Positions 14,070-18,644 of a stretch of 18,644 nt of DNA are shown piece after piece; the first letter of the stretch is position 1, and each line of letters starts with the position of its first letter. The notes beneath the pieces are model-generated. The model saw only the letters and a program-made list of their open reading frames with translations. It ran no database searches and had not been told where the DNA came from. The DNA lies in contig CABQCC010000022.1 in NCBI GenBank assembly GCA_902462495.1, positions 1 to 18,644 on the forward strand. Direction: 5' to 3'. The position numbers and the translations under genes are program-made. Source of the DNA: an uncultured Eubacterium sp. (GTDB lineage Bacteria > Bacillota > Clostridia > Oscillospirales > Acutalibacteraceae).

Positions 14070-16584
14070 GCTTGCGACAGAGAGCCTTGAAATTACAAAG
14101 AGAGAAAAGGCTCACAATGAAATCGTCAGAAATGCCGCAGTTGAGGGAATGGTACTTCTGAAAAATAACGGCGTTCTTCCGTTTGACAAAAGCATAAAAA
14201 CCGTTGCGCTTTACGGCATCGGTGCAAGGCGAACCGTGAAAGGCGGAACGGGTTCGGGCGATGTTAATGTACGCAGTTATGTAAACGTCGAACAAGGGCT
14301 TGAAAACGCAGGATATGAAGTTGTCACAAAGCCATATCTTGACGAATACGACCGCATTATAAACGAAGCCAAAATTGAATATGAGAAAATGCTTCAGGAA
14401 AAGGGGAAGGAAGGTGTAAAAACTGCGCTTTTCACAATGTTTGCAAATCCTTTTAAAGAGCCTGCAATTTCAGAAATTACAGCCGAGGACACGCAAAAAT
14501 ATACAGCCGATGCCGCAATTTATGTGCTTTCAAGAAACTCGGGCGAGGGCGCCGACAGAAAAGCGGAAAAAGGCGATTACTATCTTACCGACGGCGAAAT
14601 CAGGGATATAACCCGGCTTTCAAATTCTTATAAAAAATTTGTTTTATTGCTAAATGTCGGCGGTGTAATTGACCTTGGCGAGATTGTAAATAACAGCAAA
14701 ATAGGTTCAATTTTGCTTATAAGTCAGGGCGGAAGTTCTTTGGGTGACGCTGTTGCCGATGTCATAAGCGGAAAAGGTGTTCCGTCAGGTAAATTGTCAG
14801 CAACATGGGCAAAAAGCTACCTTGATTATCCGTTTGCCGAGGATTTTTCCGATGAAAAATATTTTTCCGATACATATTACAAAGAGGGTATTTTTGTCGG
14901 TTACCGATACTTTGAAAAGAAACAAATTAAGCCTTTGTTCCCGTTTGGTTTTGGTTTATCTTATACGGATTTTGAAATAAGCGACACAAAGATAACAGCA
15001 AACGAAGAACACATTTCGGTCAGCACAAAGGTCAAAAATATCGGAAAGACTTACGGCGGAAAAGAAGTTATACAGCTTTATGTAAGTCAGCCGCAGGAAG
15101 GACTTGTTACTCCCGCAAAAAGCCTTGTAGCTTTTGCAAAAACAAAAACACTTTTGCCCGGAGAGGAGCAAAGTGTTACGATTACTTTTGATATGAAAAG
15201 CCTCGCTGTATTTGACGAAGAAACCGCTTCATACATCATTAAACGAGGAAGATATATTGTATATATCGGCACCGACAGCGAAAACTCAAAGAAAGTGCAT
15301 AACCTTATAGTTTCCGACGATATAATCACCGAAAAGTGCAAAAGAATTACTTATTCAAGTATAGAAGAAACCTGCGATTTTCATGATAATGCCGAGACGA
15401 GATTTGATGAATTGCCGACAATCGCCCCGGATTTAAAAAACATAAAAACATTAAGTCATATATATGACGACAAAACAGAAAGTATAAAATCAACCAATCT
15501 CGGTTATACACTCGATGATGTGAAAGTCAAAAAAATTTCAATAAACGATTTTGTGTGCGATTTAAATGTCAACGAGCTTATTTCTCTTTGTGTCGGCGCT
15601 TCAAGGATAGGTCTCTCCGATTTGTCGTTCATAGGCAACGCTTCAAAAAGTATACCCGGTGCGGCAGGAGATACATGCGACGAATTGCTTGAAAAAAGAA
15701 AAATCCGTCCTCTTTCAACCGTTGACGGACCGGCAGGCATAAGAATAAACAGCAAGGTATATGAAAAAGACGGATTATATGTTGATAACCCTGCCGATGA
15801 TCCGATAAAATCTTTGCTTTTACCCAAAGAAATGCAGAAAGCGGATTTCAACGGAACTACGGTTAAATATCAGTTCTGCACGGCTATACCTATCGCCACC
15901 ATGCTTTGTCAGACCTGGAACACGGAAATAATTGAAAATTGCGGAAAGCTTGTTTCAAAAGAAATGGGCGAACTCGGACTTGATTTGTGGCTTGCTCCGG
16001 CTTTGAATATTCAAAGAAATCCTCTTTGCGGCAGAAACTTTGAATATTACTCTGAAGATCCGATTTTAAGCGGAAAGTGCGCCGCAGCTATGGTAAATGG
16101 TTTTCAAAAAAGCGGTAAAGGTGCGGTTATCAAGCATTTTGCGTGTAACAACAAAGAAAACAACAGAAATTATAACAACTCCGTTCTTTCCGAAAGAGCT
16201 CTGCGTGAAATATATCTCAAAGGATTTGAAATTTGCGTAAAAGAGTCGCAGCCTTTTGCGGTTATGTCGTCATATAACCTTATTAACGGTACTCATTCTG
16301 CAAATCATCGCGGTATTTTAACAGATGTTCTTCGCACGGAATGGGGATTTAACGGGGTTGTTATGACGGACTGGTACGCAACAACAGGAAAAACTGCCGA
16401 TGAAAAATCCTATGGTGCAAGTGGTGCGGCAGACTGTATAAGAGCAGGAAATGATATTATAATGCCCGGTGGAAAAAACGAAATTGAATCTATAACAAAA
16501 GAGGCGGAAAGCGGAGAACTGAATGTCGCTTCTTTGCGCCTTTGCGCCGAAAGAATAATTAAAGCCATACTAAAAATGGGGTGA
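14059..16584 (+). CDS. GH3 glycosidase with permuted domain order
   Basis: This 841-residue beta-glycosidase has the two GH3 domains in reverse order. Residues 20-260 are the usual C-terminal alpha/beta domain (RNAAVEGMVLLKNNGVLPF, SRNSGEGADR with E163 as candidate acid/base, SQGGSSLGDAVADV), then a fibronectin-III-like domain (~300-405, FPFGFGLSYTDFE). Residues 495-841 are the usual N-terminal barrel, with TVDGPAGIRI (554-563), LAPALNIQRNPLCGRNFEYY (645-664), KHFACNNKENNR (692-703) and the nucleophile D771 in VVMTDWYA. This order is known from Ruminococcus albus and Butyrivibrio beta-glucosidases. There is no signal peptide. The ATG at 14059 overlaps tetR by 11 nt and follows AGGTGGTGAG. It probably removes glucose, or another beta-linked sugar, from the imported glycoside. 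The exact sugar is unknown. Confidence 0.92.
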   Translation: MKNKLATESLEITKREKAHNEIVRNAAVEGMVLLKNNGVLPFDKSIKTVALYGIGARRTVKGGTGSGDVNVRSYVNVEQGLENAGYEVVTKPYLDEYDRIINEAKIEYEKMLQEKGKEGVKTALFTMFANPFKEPAISEITAEDTQKYTADAAIYVLSRNSGEGADRKAEKGDYYLTDGEIRDITRLSNSYKKFVLLLNVGGVIDLGEIVNNSKIGSILLISQGGSSLGDAVADVISGKGVPSGKLSATWAKSYLDYPFAEDFSDEKYFSDTYYKEGIFVGYRYFEKKQIKPLFPFGFGLSYTDFEISDTKITANEEHISVSTKVKNIGKTYGGKEVIQLYVSQPQEGLVTPAKSLVAFAKTKTLLPGEEQSVTITFDMKSLAVFDEETASYIIKRGRYIVYIGTDSENSKKVHNLIVSDDIITEKCKRITYSSIEETCDFHDNAETRFDELPTIAPDLKNIKTLSHIYDDKTESIKSTNLGYTLDDVKVKKISINDFVCDLNVNELISLCVGASRIGLSDLSFIGNASKSIPGAAGDTCDELLEKRKIRPLSTVDGPAGIRINSKVYEKDGLYVDNPADDPIKSLLLPKEMQKADFNGTTVKYQFCTAIPIATMLCQTWNTEIIENCGKLVSKEMGELGLDLWLAPALNIQRNPLCGRNFEYYSEDPILSGKCAAAMVNGFQKSGKGAVIKHFACNNKENNRNYNNSVLSERALREIYLKGFEICVKESQPFAVMSSYNLINGTHSANHRGILTDVLRTEWGFNGVVMTDWYATTGKTADEKSYGASGAADCIRAGNDIIMPGGKNEIESITKEAESGELNVASLRLCAERIIKAILKMG

Positions 16585-16588
16585 CACA

Positions 16589-18127
16589 ATGAAAGAAAAA
16601 AATAAGAATATTTTCTATGATGTTAAATCATTAGAAAGAACTATGGACATTGAAAAACGCTGCAATAAAAGCTATCTTCAGAAAAAGCTTTCCGAAGCGT
16701 TTCCGAACGAAAAACTCACTGTTGTTGAAGCGTATATCAACACAAGCGGTAAATTTATCAACAAATCAAAAGGGTTTTTAGGCTCTCTCTTGCCCATAAA
16801 CCGAGTGCATAATCTGCCTGAGTTTTGTCATGTCGTTGTTGAACATTCCACAGGGAAATTTACTGAAAAAATATTCATTTGGTCGCCCGTTAAATGGAAT
16901 GACAGGTTTTTAGGCTGTGTCGGCGGAGGCACGGCAACCGGCGGTGAAGGTTATATAAATGCACCCGACAACACATCGAGAAGCGCAACTTTACCAAAAG
17001 CCGTACTTAACGGCTTCACGGGTGCAACAACCGATGCCGGATGCACAAAAATTGAATGGGCTCTTGAAAAAGACGGTACTCTTAATACTGAGCTTATTGA
17101 AAATTGGCGGGCAAGAAGTACTCATTTTATGACTGTTTTGGGTAAAAAAACTGCTGAAATTCTCCATGAGAGAAACATCAGATTTTCATATCTTCACGGC
17201 GGCTCCGGCGGTGGCAGACAATCTATGGTCGAGGCGCAGGAATATCCCGAAGATTACGACGGGATATGGGCGTCCTGCCCTGCAATTAACTGGTCGAAGT
17301 TTCTGCCTGTCGGTCTTTGGGCAAACGCAGTTATGAACTCGAATAACTATATTGTACCGCCGTCAAAGGTTAAGTTCGCAATGAACGAAGCTCAAAACAC
17401 GGTCGGGGGCAAAGAAAAATATTACGAATATGACAGACCTCTTGAATTTGACTACTACACCCTTGTCGGCAAAAAGGTTAAAAATGATATTTTTACCGAA
17501 ATTGATGCGAAGGTTTTGACTGAAATATACGGCGGTCCCGCACGGAACGGAAAAAGGCTTTGGTACTTCGGAAGACCGGGCGTGTTGTGCTATAATGTCG
17601 GCATACCTATCGGTGCTTTTTGGTACACACCGATATTCCATAAGCCGAAGCCGTTTTTCCTTTCAACATATTATTGCAGATGGGTAACGAAAAATCCGAA
17701 GCAAAAATTCGACAAAGTGACAAAGGATGAGTTTTATAAAATCTATGATGCAAGCGTAAACGAATTTGCCGATTGCCTTGCGGATAATCCGAATTTGTCT
17801 TCATTCAAAAACTCAGGGGGCAAGCTGATGGTTGACCACGGTTTCGATGATCCGCTGATTCCCATTGACGGAACAATTGAATATTATAACAGGGTTTGCG
17901 ACACGCTCGGCGGAAAAGAAGAAGTTGACAAATTTTTCAAGCTCTTTTTGACACCCGGCGACGGTCACGGTTCATGTAACTGGCATAATGCGGGGATAAC
18001 CGACTGCGACGGTATGAAAGCTCTTGTGGATTGGGTTGAAAAAGGAATCGCACCTGCAAAAATCAGAAAAGTTCAGGTTGATAAAAAAGGCAGCACAATA
18101 AAAGAAGGCTTTCAAGCACCGATTTGA
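16589..18127 (+). CDS. Tannase/feruloyl-esterase-family hydrolase
   Basis: This 512-residue serine esterase belongs to the tannase family (PF07519-like). The nucleophile region YLHGGSGGGRQSMVEAQEYP (S206) followed by DYDGI is the family signature, normally G-C-S-x-G-G-R. The acid is D421 in DHGFDDPLIP, and the histidine is H460 in TPGDGHGS. Family members hydrolyse gallate, ferulate or related aromatic esters. Here the cysteines normally flanking the Ser and His (the CS-D-HC disulfide) are both glycine. There is no signal peptide, so a cytoplasmic enzyme is expected, which fits loss of a disulfide. Its ATG follows the GH3 stop by 4 nt, with GGGGTGA upstream. It is the last gene before a terminator. 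The substrate could be a phenolic or other bulky ester, and function may differ from known tannases. Confidence 0.88.
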   Translation: MKEKNKNIFYDVKSLERTMDIEKRCNKSYLQKKLSEAFPNEKLTVVEAYINTSGKFINKSKGFLGSLLPINRVHNLPEFCHVVVEHSTGKFTEKIFIWSPVKWNDRFLGCVGGGTATGGEGYINAPDNTSRSATLPKAVLNGFTGATTDAGCTKIEWALEKDGTLNTELIENWRARSTHFMTVLGKKTAEILHERNIRFSYLHGGSGGGRQSMVEAQEYPEDYDGIWASCPAINWSKFLPVGLWANAVMNSNNYIVPPSKVKFAMNEAQNTVGGKEKYYEYDRPLEFDYYTLVGKKVKNDIFTEIDAKVLTEIYGGPARNGKRLWYFGRPGVLCYNVGIPIGAFWYTPIFHKPKPFFLSTYYCRWVTKNPKQKFDKVTKDEFYKIYDASVNEFADCLADNPNLSSFKNSGGKLMVDHGFDDPLIPIDGTIEYYNRVCDTLGGKEEVDKFFKLFLTPGDGHGSCNWHNAGITDCDGMKALVDWVEKGIAPAKIRKVQVDKKGSTIKEGFQAPI

Positions 18128-18174
18128 ATGGTAAGACTATAAGGAAAAATATTAATTAACCTAAAAGAAAAAAC

Positions 18175-18229
18175 GGATTATGGTTAGCTTTTAACAAGCT
18201 GAACCATAATCCACTTTTTCATTTTTTGG
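18175..18229 (+). terminator. Rho-independent terminator of the tetR-GH3-tannase operon
   Basis: A 16-bp stem, 18175-18190 with 18196-18212 (GGATTATGGTTAGCTT against AAGCT-G-AACCATAATCC, one bulged G at 18201), closes on the loop TTAAC. It is followed by CTTTTTCATTTTTT. It lies 47 nt after the tannase stop. Confidence 0.88.
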
Positions 18230-18511
18230 ATTTGTCAAGAAAAATGTGTAAGTCTTTTTGATGAATAAAAATTTTGGTTCTTCACGGATTTATGGGGAAT
18301 GATATTTGACTGATTGCAGTGAAATAAACTTGACGGGCAAGAGTCAATAAAAGCTTCATTGCCTACAACCAAGTCATAGTTATTATTTGAGTAGATATTT
18401 GCGATTTTCTTCCAAAAAAGTTCACTTACAATAGCAGAGCAGTAGAGATTATAGATGTAGAATTGATTTGTGTTTAGGAGGACAAAGCGGCAGATATAAT
18501 GTTAAAAGTAG
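18230..18511. other. Intergenic stretch without a supported gene
   Basis: There are about 280 A/T-rich bases between the terminator and the next promoter. A minus-strand frame is open from 18501 to 18235 but has no start codon. No RNA gene or clear repeat was seen. The stretch may be a degraded insertion or gene remnant. Confidence 0.5.
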
Positions 18512-18540
18512 TTGCGTGCGCACGCATATTGTGCTATAAT
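18512..18540 (+). promoter_or_regulatory. Promoter with 14-bp perfect palindrome upstream of the MarR-like gene
   Basis: TTGCGT (18512-18517) and TATAAT (18535-18540) form a promoter with a 17-nt spacer. TGCGTGCGCACGCA (18513-18526) is a perfect palindrome covering the -35 box, the place expected for an autoregulatory MarR operator. The gene start is at 18566, so the leader is only about 20 nt. Confidence 0.8.
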
Positions 18541-18565
18541 GCTGGGGATTAGGAGGAATATATCT

Positions 18566-18644
18566 ATGAAACTATTAAAATGGCTTTCAGTAACAGACCG
18601 ATTTTACAAAATCTATTTGGATAAACAGCTTGCCCCCTTTGGAA
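18566..18644 (+). CDS. Start of a MarR-family-like regulator (partial)
   Basis: There are 26 complete codons before the right edge, beginning MKLLKWLSVTDRFYKIYL, then DKQLAPFG. The arrangement of an aromatic, basic first helix followed by xLAPxGI is typical of the N-terminus of MarR-family winged-helix regulators. AGGAGG (18551-18556) lies 9 nt before the ATG, and a promoter with a palindrome is just upstream, as usual for self-regulated MarR genes. The DNA-binding part lies outside the window, so the family call is provisional. Nothing links it to the rhamnose locus; the terminator at 18175 separates them. Confidence 0.65.
   Translation, partial: MKLLKWLSVTDRFYKIYLDKQLAPFG

Noticed and set aside
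13876..14295. 139-codon minus-strand frame across the tetR/GH3 junction
   Set aside because: It is antisense to two well-supported genes, and its translation has no recognisable protein character.
18235..18501. Minus-strand open frame of about 88 codons in the right intergenic region
   Set aside because: It has no ATG, GTG or TTG near its beginning, no ribosome site, and crosses A/T-rich spacer DNA. It may be a remnant, but I cannot support a gene.
18499..18552. 17-codon frame between AGGAGG (18476-18481) and the MarR-like gene, a possible leader peptide
   Set aside because: The ribosome site is 17 nt from the ATG, and the good promoter at 18512-18540 would start transcription downstream of it.
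1..18644. CRISPR arrays, tRNA or rRNA genes
   Set aside because: No regularly spaced repeats, cloverleaf-type sequences or rRNA-like conserved stretches were seen.

Overview
The window looks like low-to-mid GC Clostridia (Firmicutes) DNA, probably from a gut commensal. This is inferred from AGGAGG-type ribosome binding sites, A/T-rich intergenic DNA, TTGACA/TATAAT promoters, a GPH-type sugar symporter, a permuted GH3 glycosidase of the kind known from rumen and gut Clostridia, and a DUF6061-type gene common on Firmicutes mobile elements. No 16S gene or species marker is present.

Positions 1 to about 1050 look like the end of an integrated element. They hold the 3' end of an unidentified gene, a hairpin-rich spacer, a small minus-strand DUF6061-like gene, an unrecognised gene remnant, two 9-bp direct repeats 11 bp apart and a strong hairpin terminator. 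Immediately to the right lies the first ~75 codons of an alpha/beta hydrolase (minus strand) that runs into the terminator and stops, so the chromosomal operon seems to have lost its distal end here.

Positions 13379 down to about 1026 form one long, tightly packed minus-strand operon. In transcription order it encodes an alpha/beta-hydrolase esterase with a helical C-terminal appendage, a GPH-family transporter, a class-C-beta-lactamase-like serine hydrolase, an intracellular GH78 alpha-L-rhamnosidase, a lipoprotein of unknown function, a second alpha/beta hydrolase, rhamnulokinase (RhaB), L-rhamnose isomerase (RhaA), rhamnulose-1-phosphate aldolase (RhaD), a metallo-beta-lactamase-fold hydrolase and the hydrolase remnant. 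Most junctions are overlaps or gaps of 25 nt or less.

Positions 13380-13526 are a divergent control region with a TTGACA-N16-TATAAT promoter and overlapping inverted repeats, which probably bind the TetR-family regulator encoded next to them. The plus-strand operon (13527-18127) encodes that regulator, a GH3 glycosidase with permuted domain order and a tannase/feruloyl-esterase-family protein. It ends in a clear terminator. The last 440 bases hold no confident gene until a new promoter with a 14-bp perfect palindrome and the first codons of a MarR-like regulator at the right edge.

Read together, the genes describe an import-then-dismantle locus. A cation symporter would bring in a small rhamnose-containing plant glycoside. 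Cytoplasmic esterases would remove acyl groups, GH78 would release L-rhamnose, GH3 would cleave a second glycosidic bond, and RhaA, RhaB and RhaD would convert rhamnose to DHAP and L-lactaldehyde. The enzymes have no signal peptides, and the regulator is TetR rather than an AraC-, DeoR- or LacI-type rhamnose regulator. The substrate, for example an acylated or phenolic rhamnoside, is inference.
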